Assembly (NCBI RefSeq): GCF_029946505.1
Contig: NZ_JARZHG010000029.1
Location: 62,001-126,000, forward strand
From: Polyangium sp. y55x31
GTDB taxonomy: Bacteria; Myxococcota_A; Polyangia; Polyangiales; Polyangiaceae
DNA: 64,000 bases
Direction of reading: 5' to 3'
Positions 8,623 through 16,718 of the stretch are shown piece after piece; the stretch's first letter is position 1, and every line of letters starts with the position of its first letter. Both the position numbers and the translations under genes were made by a program. Below the pieces are notes generated by a model that had not been told where the DNA came from, did not search any database, and worked only from the letters and a program-made list of their open reading frames with translations.

Positions 8623-9315
8623 ATGCGCGAGGCCGAGGCGAGGCGATTCATCGAGGAAAACACGGCGCCGTGCGCGCCGCCGCTCCTGCCCGAGATCCGG
8701 CTCCGGCTCGCGACGGAGGTGACGCCGCTCTGGCGCGCCACCGAGGCGTTTCTCCGGACGCACGGGATCGAGCCACCATTCTGGGCGTTCGCCTGGTCCG
8801 GCGGGCAAGCGATCGCGCGGCTCTTGCTCGATCGGCCGGAGCTCGTGCGGGGCAAGGTCGTGCTCGATCTGGCCTCCGGATCAGGGCTTTGCGCGATCGC
8901 GGCGGCGCGCGCGGGGGCGCTCCGGGTGGTCGCGGTGGATACGGATCCGCTGGCGGCCGTGGCGATCACGATGAACGCGGAGGACGGGGGCGCAGCCGTG
9001 GAGGCGCACGTGGAGGACCTGCTCGATCGGGCGCGTTTGCCCGCCTGGGCCGAGGCGGCCGAGGTGGTGCTGGCGGGCGACGTTTGTTACGACGCGGCGA
9101 TGACGCGTGTGGTTTTGCCGTGGCTCCGTGCGCGGGCAGGCGAGGGGAGGACGGTGCTGCTCGGGGATCCGGGTCGCGCGTATCTGCCGAACGAGGGGAT
9201 CGAGGAGATCACGCGGTACCGGGTGCCGGTGATCGACGACGTGGAGGGTACGGCGGAGAAATGGGGCGTCGTGTACCGCGTGACGCTTGCGGGGGGTGGG
9301 GCGTCCGTGGCTTGA
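8623..9315 (+). CDS. Class I SAM methyltransferase, ETFB-lysine-methyltransferase-like
   Basis: 230 residues. The Rossmann motif I reads VVLDLASGSGLCAIAAA (about 85-100), with an acidic strand-2 end AVDTDP. Preceding FWAFAWSGGQAIARLLLD and following LAGDVCYDAAMTRVVLPWL and LLGDPGRAYLP are characteristic of the METTL20/ETFBKMT branch, which methylates lysines of the electron-transfer flavoprotein beta subunit. The function is assigned from these motifs only; no ETF genes are nearby. The ATG at 8623 lacks a good Shine-Dalgarno sequence. Confidence 0.85.
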   Translation: MREAEARRFIEENTAPCAPPLLPEIRLRLATEVTPLWRATEAFLRTHGIEPPFWAFAWSGGQAIARLLLDRPELVRGKVVLDLASGSGLCAIAAARAGALRVVAVDTDPLAAVAITMNAEDGGAAVEAHVEDLLDRARLPAWAEAAEVVLAGDVCYDAAMTRVVLPWLRARAGEGRTVLLGDPGRAYLPNEGIEEITRYRVPVIDDVEGTAEKWGVVYRVTLAGGGASVA

Positions 9316-9336
9316 TGGGGCGTCTACGGAGGCGAT

Positions 9337-9822
9337 GTGCAGGTCGACAAACAGGCACTCCTGAAGGAGTTTCGTACGCGGCTCGGGGACGAGCTCGCCA
9401 CGATGGCGCGGATCGCCCAGGAGGCGGCCGCAGCCGCGTCCCACGAAGAGAACAAGCCCGAAAACGACAAGGACATGCGCTCGACCGAGGCGTCCTACAT
9501 CGCGCGGGGCCAGGCCGAGCGAGCGCGGGAGCTCGAACGCTCGCTCGCGCTTTTGGGCTCGATCCATGTGCGCGCGTTTGCGCCGGGGGACGGGATCGCA
9601 GCGACGGCGCTCGTGACCTTGGTGCACCGGGGAGCGAAGCTCGTCTGCTTCGTGCTCCCCGCGGCGGGCGGGCAACGTGTGAAGGTGGGCGGGACCGAGG
9701 TGCAGGTGGTGACGCCGACGAGCCCACTCGGCGCGGCATTGATGGGTTTGTCGGAGGGGGACGAAGCGGAGGTGCCGACGCCGCAGGGGACGAAGGTGTA
9801 CGAGGTGGAGAGCGTGGCTTAG
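9337..9822 (+). CDS. GreA/GreB-like C-terminal domain protein
   Basis: 161 residues. The C-terminal 40 residues (VTPTSPLGAALMGLSEGD, then EVPTPQGTKVYEV) match the FKBP-like C-terminal domain of GreA/GreB elongation factors, which docks at the RNA polymerase secondary channel. The N-terminal half is helical and could form the coiled coil, but its tip sequence does not carry the usual DE-x(n)-EE acidic pair in recognisable form, so transcript-cleavage activity is doubtful. GTG start with GGAGG (9328-9332) at good spacing; 21 bp after the methyltransferase gene, probably co-transcribed. Its stop overlaps the convergent lipoprotein stop (TTAG at 9819-9822). Confidence 0.75.
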   Translation: MQVDKQALLKEFRTRLGDELATMARIAQEAAAAASHEENKPENDKDMRSTEASYIARGQAERARELERSLALLGSIHVRAFAPGDGIAATALVTLVHRGAKLVCFVLPAAGGQRVKVGGTEVQVVTPTSPLGAALMGLSEGDEAEVPTPQGTKVYEVESVA

Positions 9823-10379
9823 GGGCGGGGAGGCATCTCTTGCGGCACGGGCTGGTACGATTGTCCGTCGAAGTGGAGATCGTCCACGATCGCCTCGAAT
9901 TCGCCCGCTCGTGAGATGTGCTGGATCAGGCGATAGCCATTCGCCGTCTCGGTGTCGGTGACCTTCAGATCGAAGGCGTATTCGGGACCCCATACGGGGA
10001 GGTATTCTCCCTCGCCGCAGCCGAGGTAAACGCCGCGCATGCATTCATGCGTGCTGCCACAGGTATCGTTGAAGTAGACGATGAGGTCGGGAAAGCGGTC
10101 GTCGTTCAGCGAGCCCGTGAAGTGGATCGACTTCTCGCCGGAGCCGGGATCCGGGGTCATCCTGATCTCGTTTTCGGCCTCGGGCACGCGCTCGATCCGC
10201 ACGAGCTCGGCAGCGCGCGTGCACGGCTCGGGATCCCGAAGCGGCTCGGCGACGAGCGCCCGGGTGGATGCATGCGAGGCGCTCGCCGTCGCGACATGGA
10301 CGGCCGTGCTCTCCTGGGGCGGAGCTCCACCGCAAGCGACGAGGGCGAGCGCGAGGGGCAGGAAGGGACGCATGCGCAA
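9819..10379 (-). CDS. Lipoprotein, unknown function
   Basis: 186 residues; signal peptide and lipobox LVACGG place the lipid-bearing Cys near residue 16. The mature region has four Cys (CTRAAEL, DTCGSTHEC, LGCGEGE) and a beta-rich domain with a DDRFPDLIVYFND segment reminiscent of FG-GAP/Ca-binding loops. No named family. It lies 3 bp downstream of the acyl-CoA synthetase stop on the same strand, so it is probably the second gene of that operon. Its stop shares bases with the convergent GreA-like gene. Confidence 0.8.
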   Translation of the reverse strand: MRMRPFLPLALALVACGGAPPQESTAVHVATASASHASTRALVAEPLRDPEPCTRAAELVRIERVPEAENEIRMTPDPGSGEKSIHFTGSLNDDRFPDLIVYFNDTCGSTHECMRGVYLGCGEGEYLPVWGPEYAFDLKVTDTETANGYRLIQHISRAGEFEAIVDDLHFDGQSYQPVPQEMPPRP

Positions 10380-10382
10380 GTG

Positions 10383-12026
10383 TTACTCCGCGGCGCCGTT
10401 CTTTTCGAGGTGGTCGCCGTAGAGCTCGCGGAGCTTCGTCTTCAGGAACTTGCCGGTCGAGGTGCGCGGGATCTGCGCCATGAAGACGTAATCGTCCGGG
10501 AGCCAGAATTTGGCGAATTTCGCCTCGATGTGGGCATTGAGCTCCTCTCGCGTGGCGGTCTTGCCCTCCTTGAGCACGATCGCCGCGAGGGGCCGCTCGG
10601 TCCATTTCGGGTGCCGCGCCGCGAAGACGGCCGCTTCGAGCACGGCCGGGTGGCTCATGAGCGCGTTCTCCAGCGCGACCGAGCTGATCCATTCGCCGCC
10701 CGATTTGATGACGTCCTTCGAGCGATCCGTGATGCGGAGGTAACCCTCGCGATCGATCGTGACGACGTCGCCCGTCTTGAACCACCCATCCTCGGTGAAC
10801 CGATCGGGGCCCTCGCCGCCGAAATACGAGGAGGCGACCCAGGGGCCGCGCACCTCGAGCTCGCCCATGGTCTCGCCGTCCCACGGGAGGATCTGGCCGT
10901 CCTCGCCGACGTGCCGCTGCTCGACGAACGGCACGGCATACCCCTGCGAGGCTTTACACCCGAGCTTCGCGGCATCGTCCGTGTGGGACAAACTATGCTT
11001 GACCCGCGCGAGCGTGCCGACGGGGTTCGTCTCGGTCATTCCCCAGGCGTGCGTGACGTCGATCCCGTGCCGCGACTTGAAGCCCTCGATGAGGGCCGGC
11101 GGCGCGGCCGAGCCGCCGATGACCGTGGAGCGGATCGCCGAGAGGTCCCACTTGCCGGGGTGCTGATCGAGGAGCTGGAGGATGCCGAGCCATATCGTGG
11201 GCACGCCCGCGGCAATGGTGACCTTCTCGGCGGCGATGAGGTCGAGCAGGCTCGGCGGGTCGAGGTGCGGGCCCGGAAAAACGATCTTGGAGCCGGCCAT
11301 GATCGCCGCATACGGCAGGCCCCAAGCGGCGGCGTGGAACATGGGCACGACGGGCAGGACCGTGTCGGCCTCGCGGACGCCGATGGTGTCGGCATTGCAC
11401 ACGACGAGCGTGTGGAGGACGGTCGAGCGATGGCTGTAGACGACGCCCTTGGGGTTGCCCGTGGTGCCCGAGGTGTAACAGATCATCGCGGCGCTGCGCT
11501 CGTCGAGCGTGGGCCAGGCATATTCGTCTTTTTCGGGGGCGATGAGCTCCTCGTAATCGATCTCGGCGCTCGTCGCCTCGCCTTGCGCGGGGCAGTCGGG
11601 GACGACGATGACGTGCCGGACCGAGCGGACCTGATCGGCGAACTTGCGCCAGAGCGGCAGGAGCGAGCGGTCGACGACGACGACCTTGTCCTCGGCGTGA
11701 TTGGCAATGTAGCCGAGCTCGTTCGGGTGGAGCCTCAGGTTCAACGTGTGGATGACGGCGCCCATGGCCGGCACGCCGAGGTAGACCTCGAGGTGGTGCT
11801 GGTGATTCCACGAGAGGGTGGCGACCCGATCGCCCGGGCGAACCCCGAGGCGCGCGAGGGCGTTCGCGAGCTTCGCGGTGCGGCGGTAGAAGTCTCCGTA
11901 GGTGGCGCGGACGAGGGTCTTGTCCGGGCGGCGCGAGACGATCTCGTTGCGGCCGAAGAACGTGCGCGCGCGTTCGAGGAAATGCGTCAGGGTGAGGGGA
12001 AAGTCCATCATGCGTCCGGCAAGCAT
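10383..12026 (-). CDS. Long/medium-chain acyl-CoA synthetase (AMP-forming)
   Basis: 547 residues of the ANL superfamily. The phosphate loop YTSGTTGNPKGVVYSH lies near residue 190, AWGMTETNP near 330, the hinge region FKTGDVVTIDREGYLRITDRSK (shown in part) near 430, and the C-terminal catalytic Lys in PRTSTGKFLK near 525. It activates a fatty or related carboxylic acid to its CoA thioester with ATP. The N-terminal TFFGRNEIVSRRPD and NHQHHLEVYLGVPAMGAV resemble the FadD/AlkK 'fatty-acyl-CoA ligase' group. The start at 12026 is set by an excellent GAGGAGG six bases upstream; the longer frame to 12122 has no such site. Followed by a lipoprotein gene after 3 bp. Confidence 0.93.
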   Translation of the reverse strand: MLAGRMMDFPLTLTHFLERARTFFGRNEIVSRRPDKTLVRATYGDFYRRTAKLANALARLGVRPGDRVATLSWNHQHHLEVYLGVPAMGAVIHTLNLRLHPNELGYIANHAEDKVVVVDRSLLPLWRKFADQVRSVRHVIVVPDCPAQGEATSAEIDYEELIAPEKDEYAWPTLDERSAAMICYTSGTTGNPKGVVYSHRSTVLHTLVVCNADTIGVREADTVLPVVPMFHAAAWGLPYAAIMAGSKIVFPGPHLDPPSLLDLIAAEKVTIAAGVPTIWLGILQLLDQHPGKWDLSAIRSTVIGGSAAPPALIEGFKSRHGIDVTHAWGMTETNPVGTLARVKHSLSHTDDAAKLGCKASQGYAVPFVEQRHVGEDGQILPWDGETMGELEVRGPWVASSYFGGEGPDRFTEDGWFKTGDVVTIDREGYLRITDRSKDVIKSGGEWISSVALENALMSHPAVLEAAVFAARHPKWTERPLAAIVLKEGKTATREELNAHIEAKFAKFWLPDDYVFMAQIPRTSTGKFLKTKLRELYGDHLEKNGAAE

Positions 12027-12079
12027 CGTCGCCTCCTCGTCGTGGGTGGGGAGCGGGCGGGGGGATGTTAGCCGGAGTG

Positions 12080-12095
12080 CTTCCGAAAACGGAAG
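12080..12095. promoter_or_regulatory. Inverted repeat upstream of the acyl-CoA synthetase gene
   Basis: CTTCCG-AAAA-CGGAAG is a perfect 6-bp inverted repeat 54 bp upstream of the start codon. On the minus strand a TAACAT box lies between it and the gene, so it could be an operator near the promoter. No regulator gene is adjacent. Confidence 0.35.
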
Positions 12096-12200
12096 GGGGC
12101 GCGGTCGGTAAGCGTGAATCATGGAAGCCGCAGCGACGGGGCGGCGTCGGGCGGGGGGATATCTTGCCGAGGTCCACGTCGGCGCTGTCCGCGCAGGCGC

Positions 12201-12560
12201 TCAAGGCATCGGCGTGAGCTCGACCGTCTGATCGACGCGTCCCCCGCAGACGCAGCAGCCGTCTCCCTGCGGCTCGGACAATACGATCGAGACGGTCTTC
12301 GGGGCATACCCCGGCGCGGAGACCTGCACCGAATAGGTCCCGGCGGGGACAAAGCAGTAGTGCTCCGATGAATGCTCCGCGCAGGCGTCGTTGCCGATGG
12401 CGACCGTGGCGTCGAAGAGCGCCTCCTTCGTGGTCGCGTCGACGACGGTCACGACGATGGTGCCCTGCGGGCATGCGCAATCGATTTCGGCGCATTCGTC
12501 GCAGCCGGCGAGGGTGAGCAAGGAGAGGAGGGAGGCCGAGGCGAGGAGGTGACGGAGCAT
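12201..12560 (-). CDS. Small Cys-rich lipoprotein with carboxypeptidase-regulatory-like fold
   Basis: 119 residues. Signal peptide MLRHLLASASLLSLLTLAGC with lipobox LAGC, then a Cys cluster (DECAEIDCACP). The rest resembles a CarboxypepD_reg/PEGA-type beta sandwich: TIVVTVVDATTKEALFDATV, then CFVPAGTYSVQVSAPGYAPK. It ends with a second Cys cluster, GCCVCGG. Such domains usually act as extracellular spacer or binding modules. The start was chosen at the signal-peptide Met rather than the earlier in-frame codons, which run through a non-secretory Arg/Pro stretch. Confidence 0.75.
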   Translation of the reverse strand: MLRHLLASASLLSLLTLAGCDECAEIDCACPQGTIVVTVVDATTKEALFDATVAIGNDACAEHSSEHYCFVPAGTYSVQVSAPGYAPKTVSIVLSEPQGDGCCVCGGRVDQTVELTPMP

Positions 12561-12724
12561 GGAAAGGGTTTTACCATGCTCGCCGCCTCTCGAGGCAACC
12601 GGGGCACCGGGGACAGCACGCGAGGGCGAGGAGGGCGGCGAGGCACACGGTGGGCATTCTACCCTGCCCCGCCGCAAACCGACGCGGATGGCAGCGCCGC
12701 CGGTGCCATGTTACCCCTCTGGGC

Positions 12725-12916
12725 ATGGCAGAACCCACGTATCACAGGTTCGAGTGCATGACCCCGAAGTGTTATTTCATGTTCGAGGAATACTTCGGCC
12801 ACCCCGAGTTCAACATCCCCCCTCGGACGTTGTTCGCGAAGCTCCCTGATACCTGGGTTTGTCCGAAGTGCGGGGGGCCGAAGAGCAAGTTCCAGCTCTG
12901 GTCGCAATACGTTTGA
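12725..12916 (+). CDS. Rubredoxin-like protein with CX4C first metal motif
   Basis: 63 residues starting MAEPTYHRFEC. Four cysteines form the expected pairs, but the first pair is C11-x4-C16 rather than C-x2-C; the second, C46-PK-C49-GG, sits in the typical LPDTWVCPKCGGPKSKF context. A single Fe(SCys)4 electron carrier is the likely product. Variant CX4C rubredoxins are known in sulfate reducers, so this is unusual but not unprecedented. It is too short for most gene callers if extended starts are rejected; ATG at 12725 fits best. The partner oxidoreductase is not nearby. Confidence 0.8.
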   Translation: MAEPTYHRFECMTPKCYFMFEEYFGHPEFNIPPRTLFAKLPDTWVCPKCGGPKSKFQLWSQYV

Positions 12917-12955
12917 TCGAGGGAGGAGGCCGCGCCGTCGCTCCTCCGAGCCTCC

Positions 12956-12981
12956 CGGCGGTGGTCGTACGACGACCGCCG
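12956..12981. terminator. Inverted repeat between convergent genes, possible bidirectional terminator
   Basis: Two 13-bp arms (12956-12968 and 12969-12981) pair with a single mismatch around GTAC. It lies between the stops of the rubredoxin gene and the DnaJ-like gene. There is no T-run on either side, so if it terminates transcription it does so through structure or with Rho. Confidence 0.4.
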
Positions 12982-13040
12982 CGGGCTCGCGTGGACCAGC
13001 AACGTTCGGTCGCTCTGAATGGCCGGCGCGTGGAGTCGCC

Positions 13041-14006
13041 CTAAAACCGCAACTCCCTCCGCAATTCCTCCCCCGGCAAATCCAGCTCCTTCACCGCCTC
13101 GGCCACGCGTGGATCCTCCTCCGTGCGGACATGGATCAAAAACCGCACGTAAAGATCCCCCGCCTCTTTCCCTTTTCGCGCCACGCCTTTTCCTTTGAGA
13201 CGCAGCACCTGCCCGCTCTGCGTGTGCGCCGGGACCTTCAGCGTCACCTCGCCGTCCGGCGTCGGCACTTTGACCTTTCCGCCGAAATACGCTTCCCCGA
13301 TGCTCACGGGCACGTCGAGGCGCAGGTCGTCGCCCTCGCGCTTGAACAGCGGGTGCGGCGTCACGTGGATCGTCAAAAGCAAATCCCCCGCGGGTCCGCC
13401 GCCCATGCCAGGCGCGCCCTGCCCAGGGACACGAATGCGGCTGCCTTCGTTCGCGCCCGCAGGAATGCGCACCGTCATCGGCTCCTCGCCCTCGCGCTGG
13501 AGCTGCACCGTCGTGCCCTTCACCGCCGACACGAAATCGATCGTCACCTCGCTCTCGACGTCCTGACCCTTTCGCGCCGCGCGTGCGCCGCGAGCGCCGC
13601 CCCCGCGGATCCGGCCGAACATGTCGCCGAAGAGGTCGCCGAAATCGCCGGGCACGCCGCCGCCTCCGCCGCCGCCGCCGAAGATCTCCTCGACGTTGAA
13701 CGGAGCGCCGCCGCCGGCCCCGCCGGCTCGGCCGCGGCCGCCGCCGTACTGGCGCACGAAGCGCGCGCGCTCCGGGTCGAAGCCCTGTTGCAGGCTGTCC
13801 TCGCCGAACTCGTCGTAGAGCGAACGCTTCTGCTTGTCCGACAGCACCTCGTAGGCGCGGTTGATCTCCTTGAACTTCGCTTCGTTCGCCTTCCCCGGCG
13901 CCTTGTCCGGGTGGTACTGGACGGCGAGCTTGCGGAAAGCTTTTTTGATGGTGTCTTCGTCAGCGTCCCGGGCGACGCCGAGCACGGAGTAAAGGTCGCG
14001 AGCCAT
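13041..14006 (-). CDS. DnaJ/CbpA-type cochaperone without zinc finger
   Basis: 321 residues. An N-terminal J domain carries HPD at residues 32-34 and stimulates DnaK ATPase. A Gly/Phe-rich linker with GGGG runs follows (residues 88-145). Then come the two beta-barrel substrate-binding domains typical of type II DnaJ (TVRIPAGANEGSRIRVPGQG; GDLLLTIHVTPHPLFKREG; SIGEAYFGGKVKVPTPDG). No CxxCxGxG zinc-finger repeats are present, so it is a type II/CbpA-like protein. DnaK and GrpE are not in the window. ATG at 14006 is preceded by a promoter-like element with an 11-nt gap and no Shine-Dalgarno sequence. Confidence 0.93.
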   Translation of the reverse strand: MARDLYSVLGVARDADEDTIKKAFRKLAVQYHPDKAPGKANEAKFKEINRAYEVLSDKQKRSLYDEFGEDSLQQGFDPERARFVRQYGGGRGRAGGAGGGAPFNVEEIFGGGGGGGGVPGDFGDLFGDMFGRIRGGGARGARAARKGQDVESEVTIDFVSAVKGTTVQLQREGEEPMTVRIPAGANEGSRIRVPGQGAPGMGGGPAGDLLLTIHVTPHPLFKREGDDLRLDVPVSIGEAYFGGKVKVPTPDGEVTLKVPAHTQSGQVLRLKGKGVARKGKEAGDLYVRFLIHVRTEEDPRVAEAVKELDLPGEELRRELRF

Positions 14007-14017
14007 GGGCCGGGGGA

Positions 14018-14046
14018 AGGGTAAATCCCGGATCTGGCTACGTCAC
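14018..14046 (-). promoter_or_regulatory. Candidate short-leader promoter of the DnaJ-like gene
   Basis: GTGACG (14046-14041), 17 nt, TACCCT (14023-14018), then 11 nt to ATG 14006. The same box order and spacing precede cysS at 15712-15740. Confidence 0.45.
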
Positions 14047-14074
14047 GGGGGGTCGGTGGGAAAGGTGGGGGGGT

Positions 14075-14121
14075 TTGGGGCGTAGGACGCCGAAGGCGTT
14101 CCGGAGCCCCAAGCGTGGACG
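14075..14121. repeat. 47-bp palindromic dispersed repeat, copy A
   Basis: It is alignable without gaps to 7749-7795 (37/47 identical). Outer stem TGGGGC/GCCCCA, inner stem CGCC/GGCG with a GAA loop. It lies just after the cysS stop codon, upstream of the DnaJ-like gene. It has no T-run, so I regard it as a mobile palindromic unit rather than an intrinsic terminator. Confidence 0.6.
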
Positions 14122-14127
14122 AGAGCG

Positions 14128-15702
14128 CTACACGCCGAGGCGCCAGGTCGTCCCGGTCGGGTTGTCCGCTATCTCGATCCCGAGCTCCTCGAGCTCCTTG
14201 CGGATCGCGTCGCCCAGCGCGAAGTCCTTCGCCTGCCGCGCCTGCCGCCGCTCCTCGAGCCGCGCCGTGATCTCCTCCGCCGTCTTGCCCAGGATCGACA
14301 GCCGCCGCGCCTGCGTGCGCGTGCGGTAGACGTCCATCGGCGTCTGCAAGATGCCGAGCGGCTCGACCGACGACCAGAGCGCGCGCGCCAGCATCTTCGC
14401 CACGAGCGGCGCCGCCTTCGCGATCTCCGGGTCCTTGCGGCGCTTCTGCGCGAGGTCGACGAGCTCGTTGCCCGCCCGCGCGAGCTCGCCCACGACCGCC
14501 AGCGCGACCGGCGTGTTCATGTCGTCGTCGAGCGCCGCGTCGACCTTGCCACGCGCCGCCGAGGCGAGGTCCATCATCGGCGCCATCTCCTTCGGCAAAC
14601 GCATCGTCGGCGCCGGCGCGTCGTCGCCGCCCGAGGCGCCCTTCGAGAGCTCGGCGAGCGAGCCGAGCCGGCCGAGCGTGTGGTAGAGGTAATCGACCCG
14701 CCGCTCCGCCTCCATGATGCCCGGGAAGACGACGCGCCCATCGGCGCGCTTCTCCGTCTCGAAGGCGATCGGGCCGCGGTAGTGCACCGTGAGCAGGAAG
14801 TACCTGAGCGCCTCGGGGTCGTTGCGCTGGTAGACGTCGCGGATCGTGACGAAGTTGCCGAGCGACTTCGCCATCTTCTCCTTGTCGACGTTGACGAAGC
14901 CGTTGTGGATCCAGAGCGAGCAGAACGGGCCTTCGCCCGGATGCGCGGCCTCGCTCTGCGCGATCTCGTTCTCGTGGTGCGGGAAAATGAGGTCCATCCC
15001 GCCGCAGTGCACGTCGAAGCCGTAACCGAGGTAGCGCTCGCTCATCGCCGAGCACTCGATGTGCCAGCCGGGGCGGCCCTTCCCCCAGGGGCTGTCCCAG
15101 CCCCACGTGCAGTCGCCCGCGCCCTTCCAGAGCGCGAAATCGAGCGGGTCGTGCTTCTGCTCGGAGACCTCGACACGCGCGCCCGAGCAGAGATCCTCGA
15201 TGTGCCGGTGCGAGAGCTTGCCGTACTGCGCGAAGGAGCGGACCGCGTAGTAGACGTCCTTCGAGCCGTTCGGCATGTCGACGACGTACGCGTTGCCGTT
15301 CTGGATCAGCGTCTCGATGATGCGGATGATGTCGCCGATCGAGTCGGAGACGCGCGGCTCGTGGTCCGGGTCCTGGCAGCCGAGCGCGCGGATGTCCTCC
15401 TGGTAGAGCGCCGTCATGCGGGCCGAGAGATCGAGCGGTGTCTCGCCGTTGTCCCGGGAGCGCGCGAGGATCTTGTCGTCGACGTCGGTGATGTTGCGCG
15501 TATAGACGACGCGTACGCCTTGGCTGCGCAGGTGCCGCACGAGCACGTCCGGGGCGAGCGCGGCGCGGGCGTGGCCGACGTGCGCGACGTCGTAGACGGT
15601 GGGGCCGCAGCAGTAGACGCGTACCTCGCCGGCCCTTTTGGGGACCAGCTGGGTCAGCTTGCCGGTCATCGTGTCATGGAGGCGTAGGCCGATCGGAGGC
15701 AT
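14128..15702 (-). CDS. cysS: Cysteinyl-tRNA synthetase
   Basis: 524 residues; class Ia synthetase charging tRNA-Cys. Zinc ligand Cys in YCCGPTVYD (about residue 31), the HIGH motif as HVGH (41-44), second zinc cluster in GWHIECSAMS and the KMSKS loop as KMAKSLGNF. The C-terminal anticodon-binding region ends with a RRQARQAKDFALGD helix typical of CysRS. GTG at 15711 was rejected: it would abut a TAGACG -10-like box, while ATG at 15702 lies 9 nt after it. Confidence 0.97.
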   Translation of the reverse strand: MPPIGLRLHDTMTGKLTQLVPKRAGEVRVYCCGPTVYDVAHVGHARAALAPDVLVRHLRSQGVRVVYTRNITDVDDKILARSRDNGETPLDLSARMTALYQEDIRALGCQDPDHEPRVSDSIGDIIRIIETLIQNGNAYVVDMPNGSKDVYYAVRSFAQYGKLSHRHIEDLCSGARVEVSEQKHDPLDFALWKGAGDCTWGWDSPWGKGRPGWHIECSAMSERYLGYGFDVHCGGMDLIFPHHENEIAQSEAAHPGEGPFCSLWIHNGFVNVDKEKMAKSLGNFVTIRDVYQRNDPEALRYFLLTVHYRGPIAFETEKRADGRVVFPGIMEAERRVDYLYHTLGRLGSLAELSKGASGGDDAPAPTMRLPKEMAPMMDLASAARGKVDAALDDDMNTPVALAVVGELARAGNELVDLAQKRRKDPEIAKAAPLVAKMLARALWSSVEPLGILQTPMDVYRTRTQARRLSILGKTAEEITARLEERRQARQAKDFALGDAIRKELEELGIEIADNPTGTTWRLGV

Positions 15703-15711
15703 CGCGTTCAC

Positions 15712-15740
15712 CGTCTACCAGCACGGTCCACGCCTGTCAC
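15712..15740 (-). promoter_or_regulatory. Short-leader promoter of cysS
   Basis: GTGACA (15740-15735), 17 nt, TAGACG (15717-15712), then 9 nt to ATG 15702. It decides the cysS start and implies an almost leaderless mRNA. The rhomboid gene is divergent, 108 bp away. Confidence 0.5.
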
Positions 15741-15810
15741 GAGGGGGAAACGTGGACCCTCGTGTCCTTGAAGGGCCGGCATGGCATGCGCATGGTAAGG
15801 CAGTTCCGCC

Positions 15811-16629
15811 ATGTTGCCCCTTCGAGACCGCCTGCCGGCTCGGCGTCCACCCTACGTCAACTGGCTGATCATCATCGTGAACGTCTGCGTCTTCGTGTGG
15901 ACGCAGGCGCTCCTCTCGGTGGCCGGCCCGCGCGGGGCCGAGGTGAGGGCCTACGAGCTGCTCATGCAGTACGGCCTCGTGCCCGCGCGGCTCGTGCAGG
16001 AGCCGATCGCCGCCCTGCCGTCGCTGTTCTCGAGCATGTTCATGCACGACCCGTCCGGGTGGGCGCACCTCGGCGGCAACATGCTCTACCTCTGGATCTT
16101 CGGCGACAACGTCGAGGACGCCATCGGCAGCCGGCGTTACGCGCTCTTCTACGTCCTCTGCGGCCTCTGCGCGGCGGCCGCGCAGGTGGTGGTGAACCCC
16201 TCGTCCGTCGTGCCCATGGTGGGCGCTTCGGGCGCGATCTCGGGCGTGCTCGCGGCGTACGGGTCGCTCTATCCGCGCTCGCCGATCACGGTGCTGAACC
16301 CAATCCTCCCGCTCTGGCTCTTTTTCGGGCTCTTCTTCGAGCTGCCGGCCTGGGTGATCATCCTCGAGTACTTCGTGGTGAACCTCTTCAGCGGGCTCGG
16401 CTCGCTCGGCGGCACGGGCAGCGGGGTCGCGTTCTTCGCGCACCTCGGCGGGTTCGTCGCGGGCGCGCTGCTCATCCGCGTGTTCATGCGCGACAAGCCT
16501 CCACGTGAGCACGACCGCTGGACCCGGTTCCGCCCGCCCGCCCAAAGACCGAGGTCCCCCTACGGTCCGCCTTACGGCGCCCCGCCGCCGCCGCGACGGC
16601 CACAGGGCCGGGACCCTTGGGGCTGGTGA
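15811..16629 (+). CDS. Rhomboid family intramembrane serine protease
   Basis: 272 residues with six TM helices. The active-site Ser is in VGASGAISG (S140) and the His in FFAHLGGF (H211), the catalytic dyad of rhomboids. The WAHLGGNMLYLWIFGDNVED stretch between TM1 and TM2 is diagnostic, as is the long L1 loop. It cleaves single-pass membrane proteins within the bilayer; substrates are unknown. A Pro/Arg-rich cytoplasmic or periplasmic tail of about 40 residues follows the last helix. ATG at 15811. Confidence 0.93.
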   Translation: MLPLRDRLPARRPPYVNWLIIIVNVCVFVWTQALLSVAGPRGAEVRAYELLMQYGLVPARLVQEPIAALPSLFSSMFMHDPSGWAHLGGNMLYLWIFGDNVEDAIGSRRYALFYVLCGLCAAAAQVVVNPSSVVPMVGASGAISGVLAAYGSLYPRSPITVLNPILPLWLFFGLFFELPAWVIILEYFVVNLFSGLGSLGGTGSGVAFFAHLGGFVAGALLIRVFMRDKPPREHDRWTRFRPPAQRPRSPYGPPYGAPPPPRRPQGRDPWGW

Positions 16630-16718
16630 GAAACGGACTACGCAGTCTGTCACAGCATGGTCAGGTCGTCGGTTTCCGCCGGAGACGCTCCCTTTGGCGT
16701 GTTAGGTTCGCCCGCGCG

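Noticed and set aside
12744-12760. GGTTCGA-like T-loop suggesting a tRNA
   Set aside because: No cloverleaf can be drawn around it; it is inside the rubredoxin gene.
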